A stretch of 64,000 bases of DNA from Sialis fuliginosa (GCA_961205875.1 OY540821.1:6634001-6698000), one strand, 5' to 3'. Shown: positions 51,448-64,000, counted from the stretch's first letter. Notes: generated from the letters alone by a model not told the origin. Translations and numbers: made by a program.

Positions 51448-51862
51448 TAATCTTGGGGTTAATGGTTTCAAAATTTGCACTAACATGGAAGAATCGATAT
51501 AAATTATTTAACAATATATGCTATTATTATAACTATAGTTGTAAATAATCAATAATTATGTTGTAACATATTTTAAATGTTTTTTAAAAAGAATCAGAAC
51601 TGGTTTTTTCATTGGCACAGTTTTGAAAATTTTCAAACAATAAATATTTGTTGAAAATAGCCCAAACAATTATAAATCAAAATATTTTACCATACAAAGA
51701 AGTGCAGAAAATTTGTTAAGTCACAAACTAACTGTGCTTTTTATGCATATATATCCAAAAACATAATAATAATAATAATACAGTGGACTTAAATGTTATT
51801 AATAATTTTTAAAAATGTCCAATCTTCTAAAAAATTTAATTTGAGCCAATATAAAATTCTAT
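51448..51862. other. Gene-free stretch
   Basis: A short (AAT)n tract lies at about 51765-51780. Nothing else was recognised. Confidence 0.4.
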
Positions 51863-52225
51863 AATGCTTGGTATTATAAAGAATTTGGTCAAGACCGAAA
51901 CCTAAGTAAACTCTTTCTACAGGGTGTCAAATCGTTATGAATTTAATCAGGATTTTAGACCAGTGATAATAAATGTATAATAATATAAAGTATAAAGCTG
52001 CTATCTTCTCTATGGTTTACACCAATCACCACTGCTTTTAAATCATTGATTTCTAATTCATTCTTAAATATCATACAACTGTAATTTAATACCCTGCAGA
52101 TAGTATTTAGTTTCAACTAAATCCGTATGAAATATTAAAAATATTATTAAAAATATGTTCGGTATTACAAATTAAATATACTTGATTTTTATTTAAGTTA
52201 TTGGTTCTTTATAATATCGAGCAGG
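51863..52225. mobile_element. MITE of the GGTATTATAAAG family
   Basis: The left end GCTTGGTATTATAAAGAATT and the right end TTCTTTATAATATCGAGC are inverted copies. CTACAGGGTGTCAAAT inside matches CTACAGGGTACTAAAT near 1962. It is related to 36617-36946. Confidence 0.6.
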
Positions 52226-52722
52226 AATCAAAGAAATTAAAAAATTCAAATAAAAATCGATAGAGTAAAAAATAAATAAATAAAATCTTTAATTGACTCT
52301 TATACAAATAATTAATAAAAACATTATCGCAACTTTTAAAACTTTTTATAATACTGTCATCTATTAATTATATAAATACGGTATAACCTCAATTACCCAA
52401 TTACACTAAATATTATATTTACTCCCCCGCAAAAAAAAATTGATTATATCTTATATTTTAACTGACTTTTTGGTTCATGTGAGTGAAGATAATCGAGGTT
52501 CCACTGTATTTATGTTAAACACTAAAGATATACAATAACTCTTTGGTTTGTTAATTTTTGCTAATACACTGGGGGGGAGGAGGGGTAATAAGTGTAGTTT
52601 TTTCCGATAGACTAGGAATAGAGTTTTCTCTATATCAACAAAAATATATATTACACATGAGGGTTTTTTTTGTACGACGAATTAATAAATTTCCTAAAAC
52701 GGCCAGCGCCTTTTTAATTTTA
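52226..52722 (-). other. 3' flank of GRAMD1
   Basis: It probably contains the GRAMD1 3' UTR. A minus-strand AATAAA (TTTATT on plus) lies at 52193-52188, 530 bp past the stop. The plus-strand frame at 52558-52791 overlaps the last GRAMD1 exon and is not a gene. Confidence 0.4.
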
Positions 52723-55700
52723 TCAAAGCTCAATGTTTTTCTCATCGGAACTAGGTGTCGCGACGTTATAAGTTTGCGTTCTAATTGCTAGCTGCAGTTC
52801 GCTTAGTGAATCTTCTGCCTGAAAATTTTAATGATAATAGTATTTTATCGTAATTGTAAACTATCATTATAAGCAAATCTGTAGGCTCGCTTGTATAGGC
52901 AATATAATTTATTTTCATCCATTTGATAGGACTTTCACTATTAAAAAACTCAAGCTCGTAGAATTTTGGTAAAAAATAATTAAGATCAAAATAGATCTAA
53001 ATTAAGATCTACGTCGATTACATCTGCTTAGATCTACAGAAATCTAAATTTTGGAAAAATTAGATCTACGAAGATCTAAAATTTAATTCTTAGATCTACA
53101 TAGATCTAACAATAAGAAACAAAGATGGTCAAATTAAATTTTAAATCTATGTAGATCAAATCAGACTTTTTTAAAATTTAGATCGACATAGATCAAATCA
53201 AAGATGACCGGATTGAATTTAAGATCTACGTAGATCCACATAGATCTCTGTAAATCTATGACAATCAGTGGAAATTGAAATTAAAAAAAAATTAAATGAT
53301 TTGATCTATGAATTAATTTTTTCCTGAGGTTAGTTTAGGCTAATTTAAGCTATATGATAATTTAATTAGAGCAGGCTTGTATTAAGGAAAATTTACAATT
53401 GATATTTTATAGTACAAATATCAACACTGAAATTGCTGAACCAAATTTGATGGGACTTCACTGTTCAAAAGCCTAAGACTCTAGAACTAGTTTGGGCTAC
53501 ATGATAATTGAAGTAGGGTAGGCCTGTATTAAGGAAGATTGAATTTTAATGTAACACTAAAAATTAATAATATTAAATTCTGACAAGTAGATGAAGAGAA
53601 CTGACCTTTCTCAATAAATGAACAGCTGCTCTTAATACCCGTTGCCATTTTTGCATTTCTAAAGCATGAAGTTGTTCTTGCTGTTGCAAAAGTTTTAACC
53701 ATTCCTCATGAGATTTTGGCGGCTCTCTGAAAAAAAAATTAATTTTTTTTTAAATTTAAACTAATCAAATATTTCATTATTAATTAATTAAATACATACT
53801 TTAAAGCTTGCAAATCTAATAACTTATAAGATATAGGCGACTCATCCTCTAGCGTCCATAACTTCATGTAAAGCATAACGTTTAAAAACACAAGCATTAT
53901 TAACACTCCGAACATTAATATAGTTGTGTAATCAGTTCGGTTTGAGCCGGCTAGACTGGGGTCAGATGGGTTCGTTGTTATTATAGTTGGTCGTACTCTG
54001 TAAATTAAATAATAGTTTAAAATATTAAAAAAGAAACAAAAAAAAAATATAATATTTTTACTTGTAGTTACTAAACATCTCAGTTTGTGACACCGTAGGC
54101 ACACCTCTCCTCCTCAACCGTTTTATTTTACGCTTCAGAATGCCCCGTGTCATCTCCTCACATTCATTTTCCAGAGCTTTAACTAATGACTGGTAAAATT
54201 CTTCAAGCCCTGACCAGCAGTTCTTTTCAATCATACCTGAATAAGTATTATATTATTGCAGATAAACTAATACAGTACAATTTCCTTCAACGTATATTAT
54301 TTGAGGTTATAACATTGCAACAATGACATTAATAAAAATTAATAATTAAATCAAAAATAGTTCAACTTCAAACAACTAACAACTTAATTTGATATATAAT
54401 GAGTTTTTATAAAGTATATGGTGGTAGAGAATGTTTACTGTAATTATAATAATTTTTCGTTACCTTTGACTAAACCCCACACAGATTTGCGATATTTAAC
54501 TTGTGCGAATACTTCATACAATGTCTCGTTATCCCCCATGTAAGACAGACAGAAATGCAATGTCACATAGAAGCTGTCTGCATAAGGAATATTAGAGTTT
54601 ACCGACTCGACATCAATAGAATACATCTGGCCAGGTCTACTGCAAGGTAGCATTGTCTGAAATAAAAATATAATAATAAAAATATCCTTCATTTTTAACA
54701 GGGCTGGCAGCAGAATCTCTTTTTTTAACCGTTTTACTACAAATGTAGTCAATAGACGATGAAATGTAAATTTTATGAAACAAGGAACGATTTCAAAATA
54801 TTCTGCGATGTAGGGATTGTTTATTGACAATTTCATTGGTTCTGTTTAAATTTATTTATTTATTTTATTCAAAAATTTACCTGCGTTTCCGTAACAAATG
54901 CTGTCTTTGGCCCTACAGTAGCATTGGTGCAAACAGTCAGTGTTATCGTTCGCAGCTTTTCACCCGTCTTCGAGTTTTGCGTCCACGGAGATGGGTTGTA
55001 ATCTGTCGTTCCGCGAGATACGTGATGATCCAGCAAAAATTTGCTGCTTGTGAACAGCAACGTGAACAGTGTATCTATGTGCATTCCGATCGCCGTTCGC
55101 ACTATCTGCCTGCCTTCATGAATTGATGAGCATTCAATCGGAGATGACCGAGACGCGACAGAAGGCGCTCTGTTTAAACAAATCAGTTTTATTACTTTTA
55201 TGCTCGATTGCACAAACTCTGATTAATTAAGAAAGTTAACGGAGGATTCTGGGTAATTTTTATTAGATATCTAGTTTTTTTTGTTGCATAAAACAGTTTT
55301 CACTTAAAAACATCTGAAAAGTCAATTAATATCTTACAAATTTGTGTTGGACAGATGTTGATAGAAAAATAAAAGGGTTTAGGAATTGTTTCATGTTTAT
55401 CATGTTATTGTCTATATAGCTTACTCATTTTATCAATACATGTAAATATTTACAATGTTAGTAAGTTTTGCTTTGGTCAAAATGAAACATTAGTTAATCA
55501 GTGTCATTATTTTTATCTTTATGCAATTACCTTTCCGATCTCTCGATATCAGATTCAGTTGTATCAGACAGATCTGTTGGTAAGGTGTCTGTCTGCGATG
55601 ACACGCCGAGCGTATCAAATGGTTCTGGAGAGTTCCCTCGCCTGTCGAAGCTCTCCTGATGCGAGAGCTGCCGTAACGGTGACTGGTCCATTATAGGTAT

Positions 55701-58700
55701 GAATGAGCTGCTTAATATAGAGGGGTTTAAATCTAACGGACTAGGTGGCTCCTGAAAATACAGCTTTTATCAATGATTCAATAAAGCAATGAGTCTTAAA
55801 ATTATATATACTTACGTCTAAGTTTGATTCGACTGACAATTTTTGGTTAGTGAGTATTTTATATACCTCCGTGTTAGGAGCTATGTAATCTTCGTCATCA
55901 CTTGTTAAACCTAACTCATCTCCGTAACAAGAGTGCACCTGGAAATATACAGGGTGAATAAAAAACGAAGACAATAAATTTAACTATTTTTTTAGCACTT
56001 CTCATTTTCTTTATATTAAAATTACAAGGAGGCTGAAAAATCATCAACCTAAGGTATTTCTCATTATCGTGCTGTGGGTTACTAGTTGCGCAACTCTCAT
56101 TGTTTGAATGATAAATGTTAACATATCTGTTTTGTCCTCAGGTTGAGAAGTTTTCAGCTTCCCCCATAGGTTTAATTTCTAACACTTGAATTAAATCGTC
56201 TATTTTACCCATTTCCACATTTCTTGCTGCGACATCTGTTTATCTAGCAACACATTTTGCCATACTCTAAACAACATCAAATAAGTCTTATCTCTCGCAC
56301 CGAAGCTTGTAAAAAACATCTTCTCCGATCTTGTTAACACTAATATAGCGTTCGGTATAACCAACGCAGTCTTTTCTTTCGTTATCCCAGTAACTTCTCT
56401 CCATCTCAGACAAACCGTCGTTTCCCATCCGAATATATTCGCATAGAAACATAGATAATTTTGGGATATATAAAGCCTCCCGTGTACCAATATTTCTTTT
56501 TGTAGGGCGCATGAATAATCTGTATTGAAATAAATATAAATTTATATTTACCTGATTTTAATTTGGTCATCAAATAATTCACAGGTTTGTTGAAATTATC
56601 TTTTAAATGATAAGTAGATAAAAGTAAATGTATCTTTCTTTAAATGATTACATCTTTATTTATTATTAATATGTGGTCAAAGACAAAGAATAAATCAATT
56701 TGAGATGCAATGGATATTTTATTTAAATCTATGTGCATATTATTTTCAATTGAGTCAATAAAAAAAAACCTTTATCTATCTTCACCTTGAAGATATTGAT
56801 ATAAAATCAAACGATACTGAAAAGTTAAATTTATTAATAAATAAAATTATTTACAATCGTATCTATTAAAATAAATATTTGGAAAATATCAGGAAGTATG
56901 TCATATGAAAATAAAATGAAAAAAACAAGATTATATAAAAATAGTTATGGTATTATTGGATAAAGATATATTTAGTGACAAAAATAAAAAGAGATGAAGC
57001 TAGTCGTATTTTAAATGTGAGAAATAGAGATAGATATGTCTTATTAATGAAAGGTCAATTTCTTAATAATACCAAAATAAATATCTAGCCACAATTATTA
57101 TTTAACGAGATAGTAAAATAACAATTACAATAAATTAAAAATCCATTTTTTTTATTTTTGTACTCTGTCAATTTGTCTGTAACATCAAAATGCTATTTTT
57201 GAAAATTGTGATTTTTTTAACCCTCGAATACCAATTTGATTCCGAAATATGTAAATTTTCTTCGTTTCAGTTCTTCAAATCTGACTTAACCAGCAATACC
57301 AGCTTAGAGAAATTATAACAAAACCTTAAATAAACTATTTCCTTGTTGAAGAACAAAATACACAAAATGATAATTAATAATTAACACAAAATCATACGAA
57401 TTAGCACAAATTAGTGAAGCAGTAATCTTGTATTGAAAAATCGCAGTTGGCGTATGTTAATATCACAAAAAAAATTTACAGAAAAATAGAATATGTTTTA
57501 TTTTTGTCAATAAATCAACTTTAAAATTAAACGTAAAATTGTTAAATTTCTTACTCAACAGTATTTTTTTTTAAAAGGAAAATATCATTTTTGTGAAAGA
57601 CCAATTTAAAAAAATGTATATTTCTTTTTTGCTTGATATCTGAAGTATCGTAAGATTTATGACTTTCACATCTACATATTTGTTTTCCTTACTATTTGGC
57701 ATATCAATTAAAAAAAATAAACACTTTAAAATCGATCTGTTAGATCCCGAGATACAAGTAAACAAAAACAAAGGGTTACGCTAATCCATGGTTATGTTAA
57801 CATAGTGCGGTGTTCAATACTTTGTGAATATAATTTTTTTTATAAAAGAAAGCAATTTCTATAAAAAATATGTAAATAATTAAAATCAAATTTTCGGAGC
57901 AACATAGTTAAAAAAAAAACATACCAACGATTAATCGTTCATCATCTGGAACATCCTTAAATATTCTTTTAAAATCCTCGTTCCTAGATTTGTAAGTTGG
58001 ATACAGCACATTATACCAAGAAGATTTCTTTTTCTTTTTTTCAGGTTTATCGCATCTATCTAGTTTACTATCGCTACCGTCTTTCCTTTCCACAGAACTT
58101 TCTTTACTGTTGTAACCGTCAGGTGAATTAGAATTATTTATATCTAATAAGTTAGAAGAATCACTTCTTATTGAATCCTACAAACAGATATTATATAATC
58201 AAATAAAATTATTCATTGATTTTTTTCGTACCAAACGATAAATTTTTCTCTTACGCATTTCTAATAAAAATACATTTAATAGTTTAAGATGAAATTATAT
58301 TTTGTACTCTTAAATATATTATTATACTTAACATTTTTGATTTGATTAAAATTATCTCTACTGATTAGGAACAAGATATTTTTTTTAATAATTACATGTT
58401 TTTTTGTGTATTCGTAAACAAAATTTGAAGTGGTAAAAAAAAGAAGATCTAACATAAAATAATGCTAATTATAGTAGTTTTCTAAAAAAAAAGTGAAATT
58501 TTTTTACGTACACAATATTCGTTTAGTTGATCTGGCAAGGGTGTCGGTGATTGTGAAGAAGAAACACCACGACGGTGAAGTTTAGGTGATGATTTTGGAC
58601 TACCTTGAGGACTAGGTGATTGAGTGTTCAACCTATAAAAATATTTAATTTATTATAACAAAATATTTTTAATAATAATTAAGTCGAGTAATATTAGTAA

Positions 58701-60986
58701 AAAATTTCTTAAATAAGGCAGGAGCAATTTTTTTTATTAACCTGTTCTAGGCATTATAACTGAAATTTTTACATTGGCCTTTTTTTAAAACGGCTGGAAT
58801 TTTTATTTTTTAAATTACTTGATAACATATTATGATAGAACAACATTTTTTTAACTTGTAGATTTTTTATGTACTTCATTATGATACTTAAAAAAAATTT
58901 ATAAATATTTTTAAAAATCTATGTTTTTTTTCGATATTATTGATTTTTAGCATATTTTGATTTTAGCGTCAAGTTCCTTATTTAAGAAAATGTTTGCTAA
59001 TATTACTCCTACTTAACTATACCCTTGACAACAGGCCAAATCAAGTTTTTATTCATATTATCAATAAATAAAATCAGATGAAATAAGTCATATCTTCTTA
59101 GTTATTATTACAAACATTTCAAAGGATCTCTAAAGTAGAATTATATTAAATACAAACTACAAAAACTAATAAAATAACTTTTGCAGGTTTTTCATTTTCT
59201 AATTACAAATCAAATCATTTCATTATTTAATTTAATTTTAATCATATCTTATTAGTTTCTCAGTTCCGTTAAGTTAAGAATTATCCACCTGTTAACAGAT
59301 TGTTGATCAGCAGACTCACTCCCAGAAGTAGGGGAGCCGCCGGGCAGTATCATGGCGCTCGTGAACGCGAGAGCTTGGCTAATACTTGTACCGATAACGT
59401 CTTGCGAAGCGCACACAATATTCTCCACTGATTTGCGCCTGTTGTTCACAAATAAAACACATAATGCAAACAATAACATACAATACATACAAGTAAATTA
59501 ATAATCAGGCATTCTGTACAATATTAGTTTTTAAAGTTATATTATAATTTGTAATTTATTTATTCCCTCGAAAATTATACTAGTAAAAAAACATTATAAG
59601 TTGAATTACATACCTTTAAAAAGATGCAATTACTAAATACCATATTTAAATTAAATAATATTTAATAAATGCATGATTAACGTATAATATTTAATAAACA
59701 TAAATTAATAATATTTGTAATAAAAAAAAAAAATAAACAAAACATTCAGTTATATTTTTAGTGAAAAAAGTGTATATGTGATCTAGAACAGGGATGAGTA
59801 ACCAATTTCCATAAATTCCAATTAAAACCAATCATTTTATGAACAATTACAAACCCATAAATTTTAATGAATTCATTTTTAAATATTTAAAAACTGAATT
59901 AAAATCCTAAAAGATTTTCTAATTGAATTTATCAGAAATTGATCAAGTTTGGGCATCCCTGGTCTATATATTTCAATATTTATCAATTGGCGGTCTACAC
60001 ATATTTGAAATTTACACAATAAATTATCTATGTATAATTGTATATCAAACAAAATTGATAAGATACACAATAAACATGCATGTTTTACAATTTACGTTTT
60101 CACACTTTAAAAGCAAATAAAAAAACTATATACTGTACAAAAAAAATGTATACATACAAAAATTAAAAATGATAGTGATATGATCATTTTTTGGTATAAA
60201 TTTTGTTATTTTGAAATGATTGTAGTACTATTATTAATAATACATTTTAAAATGATTCTTGGTTTTTGGGTATATGCCACATTGTTCTGGTCATCAATTC
60301 GGCCAATGTTATGTCATGCGTTGTAATGATCAGAATAATATGGATTATATTCAGAAGCCAAGAATCAATTTTGTAAAGAAACGACTTAATATATTTAGAT
60401 TGTACTTTTGATGAAATTCTTAGTTATTGATTTAATAGATGAAAGTGATATAAATATTGGAAAAATTAAAATAAATAATAACGTTACATATGGATATGGT
60501 TTAAACAAAATAACCTAGTATAATCAAGAGTATACAATTGTATGCAATTTTAATGGAATGATATATTTAAAATGTATTTTATAAAAGTAGTAAATAATGT
60601 TATTAGACATTTTAATAGTATTAATTGATTTTTATTAATTTTACGGTTAGTTTTTTTTAAACAAAATAGCTACCTTTCATTATTTGTATCTGTATTTTCA
60701 TTAATTAATAAAATTTCTTGATCGTCGGTATCCTCGTACTGATCAATAACAATATCAAGCGATTCTAATGTAGTTTTTTCTTCTTCGCTAAATAATTAAA
60801 ATTAAATTAAATAAAATAAACATGAAAATAATAATGAATTGGTGATAGTAAAAAATATACAACTGAATTGATACCCATTCTGCTAAAATAACAAAAAATA
60901 TGATTGACTACAAACATGCAATGTAATTATTATAATATTTCTTACATGAAATTCTGGCAGTTAATATTTTCTTGTAAAGAACTCAT
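52723..60986 (-). CDS. Gramd1: GRAMD1/Aster ER sterol-transfer protein (14 exons, 801 aa)
   Basis: Aster proteins sit in the ER, reach the plasma membrane through a GRAM domain and carry sterol with a VASt (StART-like) domain. Exons (minus): 60986-60946, 60787-60674, 59438-59289, 58632-58512, 58177-57925, 56519-56209, 55938-55816, 55751-55531, 55169-54881, 54656-54464, 54236-54062, 53997-53800, 53726-53606, 52818-52723; all GT-AG and in frame (2406 nt). Residues 1-190 are acidic/serine-rich. WYNVLYPTYKSRNEDFKRIF starts at 196, leading into GRAM (VDYSCALQKEILVHGRLYIS, FGWETTV, FFTSFGARDKTY). CYGDELGLTSDDEDY follows. VASt spans about 460-625 (GMHIDTLFTLLFTSSKF, FVTETQ, YADSFYV, IEKNCWSGLEEFY). 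One membrane helix lies at about 689-711, then EWLKLLQQQEQLHALEMQKW to the end. Human paralogues have about 725-740 aa; the extra length is N-terminal. The short first two exons are the least certain part. Confidence 0.93.
52985..53275. repeat. AGATCTA-rich degenerate tandem repeat in GRAMD1 last intron
   Basis: Nine exact AGATCT words plus AGATCA, AGATCC and AGATCG variants are packed into about 290 bp, commonly as TAGATCTACGTAGATC. Spacing is about 15-30 bp. It is non-coding. Confidence 0.8.
53330..53560 (+). repeat. Two 'AACCAAATTTGATGGGACTT' repeat copies in GRAMD1 intron
   Basis: Two head-to-tail pieces of the family seen at 3655, 13024 and 15078: AGGCTTGTATTAAGGAAAAT (53370-53395) and GACTTCACTGTTCAAAAGCC...GGCCTGTATTAAGGAAGATT (53450-53540). 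Confidence 0.6.
58686..59008. mobile_element. MITE in GRAMD1 intron 3
   Basis: GAGTAATATTAGTAAAAAAT, then TTCTTAAATAAGG, is mirrored at the right end (CCTTATTTAAGAAAATGTTT, GCTAATATTACTC). The inverted ends are about 33 bp with a few mismatches. It lies entirely within the intron between exons 3 and 4. Confidence 0.7.
59788..59960. mobile_element. Small hAT-like MITE in GRAMD1 intron 2
   Basis: CAGGGATGAGTAACC on the left and GGGCATCCCTG on the right are short inverted ends of hAT type, about 170 bp apart. The 8-bp duplication is not clear. Confidence 0.45.
60258..60374 (-). repeat. Palindromic repeat with hammerhead-like core, diverged copy D
   Basis: The ends GATTCTTGGTTTTTGGGTAT and TATTCAGAAGCCAAGAATC are inverted. 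The middle CGGCCAATGTTATGTCATGC, then GTTGTAATGATC, aligns with the core of copies A-C. It is the most diverged, so oldest, copy; it lies in GRAMD1 intron 2. Confidence 0.65.
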
Positions 60987-61603
60987 CTTATAATATTCGA
61001 TATAACAGAAGAATTTTTAAATAAATAAAAAACATAAATTTAACTAAATAATAAAATGACATATTATTATTTATCGTTTATTACTGTAAGGTACATTCAA
61101 CGAAATTTCACTAAATGTCAAAACTCATTGACATTTTTGTCATTTTTGACATGTCTATGTATTTCCAATTAACTTTTATTATAGACGTGAATGTACTGTC
61201 TGTCTCTTTTTAACAGTGAAAGAGACTGTATGATTATCTTCATTTATTTACGAACAAGTAAATGATGTATTTATAACATTTATAATTGATTATTTATGAA
61301 TTTACACAAATTTAGGGCTATTATTTAGGAAAAACAGCTTAATATAAATATAAATCAGACCTCTAACAGTGATTTTGAGTTAAAATTATATTTTAAAACT
61401 AATTTTAAATATAATTTAATAATAATGCGCGCGCATAAGAAAAACGATTGGTCACTGAAACGACGCCATCTAGACCGTTTCTGCGTATGATGCGTGTGGT
61501 ATATATTCTTTATAAAATATTGTAAATTTCAAAAACTATTTGTGTTAATTATGATATAAAGTGTCTAAAATGTGTGCAAGTATTCTGTTTATTAAATGTT
61601 GAG
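60987..61603. promoter_or_regulatory. Divergent promoter region and 5' exon of the right-hand gene
   Basis: This lies between the GRAMD1 start (60986, minus) and a likely non-coding first exon of the plus-strand gene that ends at a GTAAGT donor (61604). About 61430-61500 is the GC-richest part (GCGCGCGC, CGATTGGTCA with an inverted CCAAT box, GAAACGACGCCATCTAGACC). The exon carries a 10-codon upstream frame starting ATGTGTGCA at 61570 and stopping just before the donor. Confidence 0.5.
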
Positions 61604-62320
61604 GTAAGTGTGTGAATATTTCATGTTTTTCCGTGTGATAGTTACATTCGCGCTTTCGCCCCCCCCAGAATGATCTTCGAAGGGATGTTAATAAACAATA
61701 TAGACCGCCATACGGGAAACTATTCGTGTTAAAATGTTGATTTGAAATCTACTTTGATTGTTTTTGCATGTAAATGTTATCAAAATTAGTTTAATAATAT
61801 GCCGGCCGGAACTGTGAAGCTATAGGTGGTAATAATTAGCCATTTTTGGGCTACTTTTCATTACCTTTTGACTCCTTTACTGTGTTAATACCAACTTTAT
61901 AATATTGATACTTCTGTGTATAAACATATTACAAGGTCATTGAATGCTTGTTTGTTAACTAAATCGTTTTTTATCATTCTGCCAGGTATTTAAGTTTATT
62001 TTCAATATTATTTGTACTTTTTTCTTTTTACATGACTACATAGTATAAATAGAACGTGAAATAAAAACACTCAATACTTTTCGTTATTGTATATTGAATA
62101 TATTCAACAATGTAAAATATGAAAATTAATTCACGTTTATTTGAACTTTAATAAACTTTTAGATGCTTTTGTTCAAGTGTTTTATCTTTTTGTCCCATAG
62201 TTTTCAAAATCATGTATTTTATAGGTTACTAGATATTTAATGCAACATTAACAAATAATTTAAATTTCCAGAATCATTGTCGCATAATAAAAAAAAAAAA
62301 ACTATACATTTAAGTATAAA
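61604..62320 (+). other. 5'-UTR intron and leader of the right-hand gene
   Basis: The donor at 61604 pairs with an acceptor AG at 62270-62271 (TAAATTTCCAG), leaving a 49-base leader before the ATG at 62321. The intron has no repeat that I recognise. The exon structure is inferred from splice motifs. Confidence 0.5.
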
Positions 62321-62540
62321 ATGAGCTCAGCTTTGAAGCCTGTATTGCCATCATCGGGAGGGCAGAATTCTGCAGGAAGCAATACGAATATGTCGAACGT
62401 ACAGAATGCAGGCGGTAATAAGAATATGCCCCACCCGAGTGGGGGGCCTCACATGACTCACGGACAGCAGGCAGCGTACAATTCTCAAGGACACGGTATG
62501 CAAAATATTATGTCTGCGCATCAGCAACACCCCCATTCAG
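62321..62540 (+). CDS. First coding exon of an unidentified Gln/Asn/Gly/His-rich protein
   Basis: An ATG at 62321 (AAAATGAGC) opens 73 codons plus one base up to TTCAG|GTAATT at 62540. The residues are of low complexity: MSSALKPVLPSSGGQNSAGS, then runs rich in N, G, H, Q, P, M and ending HQQHPHSG. Its GC content is far above the flanks and codon use is normal, so this is a real exon. Such N-termini occur in transcription, chromatin and RNA-binding proteins; without the following exons I cannot name it. It is transcribed divergently from GRAMD1 and runs off the right edge. Confidence 0.75.
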
Positions 62541-64000
62541 GTAATTGTTAAATATAAAAAATTAGAATTTTGAATCTGGGGGGAAAATCATTTTATGCGA
62601 TTCGATAAAAAATTTGTTGTTTATTTGTATACCAAATTCTTTATGATTAATCTATATTTTTAACATCTATTGTAACAATCATTTATCAAAGAAAAATTTA
62701 ATTGAATTTAAATTAAGGACAAATGAAAAGATAATTTGCTCTCAAAGACTTTTCGATCATCTATATTGTAATATTTTTCATATCAAATGATCTAAGATGT
62801 TATAAATAATATAAATTTGTCATAAAATCATTTCAAAAATTATAACTAAATAACTACCGGAACGTAAGATTTTTTTTCTTTTACTATTTATATTTTATAT
62901 CTGCCGAGAACTACTTATATATTTTATTATTATTTTTGAACGGGAATAGTTCGTACTTTTATTTTATTTAAAAATTATATTTTTGGCTTATTTTATCTGA
63001 AAATATTATAAAATATATATCAGCGTGTTCTAATATTTCTATTTAACAAGTATCTGCATGAAATTGCTACAAGTGTTGAGATATAGTCAAATTTCATTAT
63101 AACAAACACATTTTACAACTTAACGCCAATAGAAAAATAATCGTGATTGGTTTTTCTTTAGTATGTAACATTATTTGATTTATAATGAAATTTGACTTGA
63201 ATTTTACATAAAATTTCATATCAAAACTGATTGGGAAAGAGGTAAACTACTGTATCTACAAAACAAAAGGAAGTTTCAGGGTTCATCATGTAGATAAATA
63301 TCGACAGTTTTAGGTCATAACATGATAACTGCAAAGATGTGATTTTTCAAGAAAACAATTTGAAAGTTTCTATTTTATTCAGATATCATTTAATTACTAT
63401 TAATTTCTCTAAAAAACACCAAACAAAAGATTAAAGGAAAATTAAATCGGTATAAACATTTATCAGAAAATGGCTAAAATGTTAGTTATCATGTTGTGAT
63501 TTAAAATAATTAAATCTACTTAATGTACAGTTGAGAAAATAAAGGTTTTATACGTAGACTTACTGGCAAATAAATAAATATTTATGCTGGATTACATTAA
63601 GAAAAAAATTAATTGAAAATTAACTAACAGTTCCAATTTGACCAAAGTGAAACTTGGCAACATTGTAAATATTCAGATGTATGGGTAGAGAGAGTATGCT
63701 ACATACACAATTACATGAGAAACATATATTTGTTTTTTTAAAGAGAATTTTGACTGCTACTTGCCCATATTTAACAAATTAAGTTAATGGGGTGTTTTAA
63801 AGGGAAAAACGTTTTATACAATTAAAAAAAAACATATATTTAATGAAGAATTATCATAATCAGCGTTTGTGCAATCCAAAATAAATTATTCTTTTTTTGT
63901 TTGTTTTTTGAGAAGTAGATATTTATCAACGGTTACATATACTTTAACTTACAAAACACTAACGTTCAATGAAACCGAAATGTATTATAATCCAGTATTT
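62541..64000 (+). other. Intron of the right-hand gene
   Basis: It is AT-rich; no second exon was found before the window ends. Confidence 0.5.

Noticed and set aside
54824-55126. 100-codon plus-strand frame opposite GRAMD1 exon 9
   Set aside because: Antisense shadow of the VASt-encoding exon.
62351-62536. 61-codon minus-strand frame at the right-hand exon
   Set aside because: Antisense of the low-complexity coding exon, whose plus-strand reading has start, donor and sensible composition.

Overview
This is an AT-rich stretch of an insect nuclear genome. The supporting evidence is a set of animal genes with spliceosomal introns (GT-AG, all phases), insect-type homologues (sarah/nebula calcipressin, SAP18, MARCH5, GRAMD1/Aster, allantoicase) and many small arthropod-style DNA transposons and diffuse repeats. 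The insect order cannot be fixed by eye. Several repeats (for example AGGGTTCCGTAG-type and ACTAGCTGTTACCCG-type ends) recur in Lepidoptera and other insects.

Layout. From 1 to about 22.2 kb there is no recognisable gene, only repeats: pogo/Tigger, hAT-like, PIF/Harbinger-like and unclassified inverted-repeat elements, some nested with visible empty sites. A small, well-formed first coding exon (22,356-22,283, minus) probably begins a gene that runs left. From 29,594 down to 25,104 (minus) lies a complete 4-exon allantoicase gene (386 aa) with three transposons in its introns. Just upstream of it sits a 3.1-kb TTAA-flanked piggyBac-like element built around a very large palindrome (about 30.84-33.07 kb). 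From 33 to 40.7 kb the sequence is again repeats.

From 40.8 to 45.0 kb is a compact cluster: MARCH5-like mitochondrial E3 ligase (minus, 4 exons, 325 aa), SAP18 (minus, 3 exons, 161 aa) and sarah/RCAN calcineurin regulator (plus, 2 exons, 230 aa). SAP18 and sarah are head to head, 358 bp apart between start codons. From 45 to 52.7 kb is gene-free AT-rich DNA with three or four MITEs, possibly including a long sarah 3' UTR. From 60,986 down to 52,723 (minus) is a 14-exon GRAMD1/Aster sterol-transfer gene (801 aa: GRAM domain, VASt domain, C-terminal membrane anchor). It shares a short divergent promoter region with an unidentified plus-strand gene whose first coding exon is 62,321-62,540 and which continues past the window edge.

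The genes act in unrelated processes: purine catabolism, mitochondrial ubiquitination, transcription/splicing cofactor, calcineurin control and ER-plasma-membrane sterol transfer. Nothing here looks like an operon or a new multi-gene system. The most unusual content is non-coding: the large palindrome beside allantoicase, and a dispersed palindromic repeat with a hammerhead-like core and a 13-bp target-site duplication. No LTR retrovirus-like or other capsid-bearing element was recognised.
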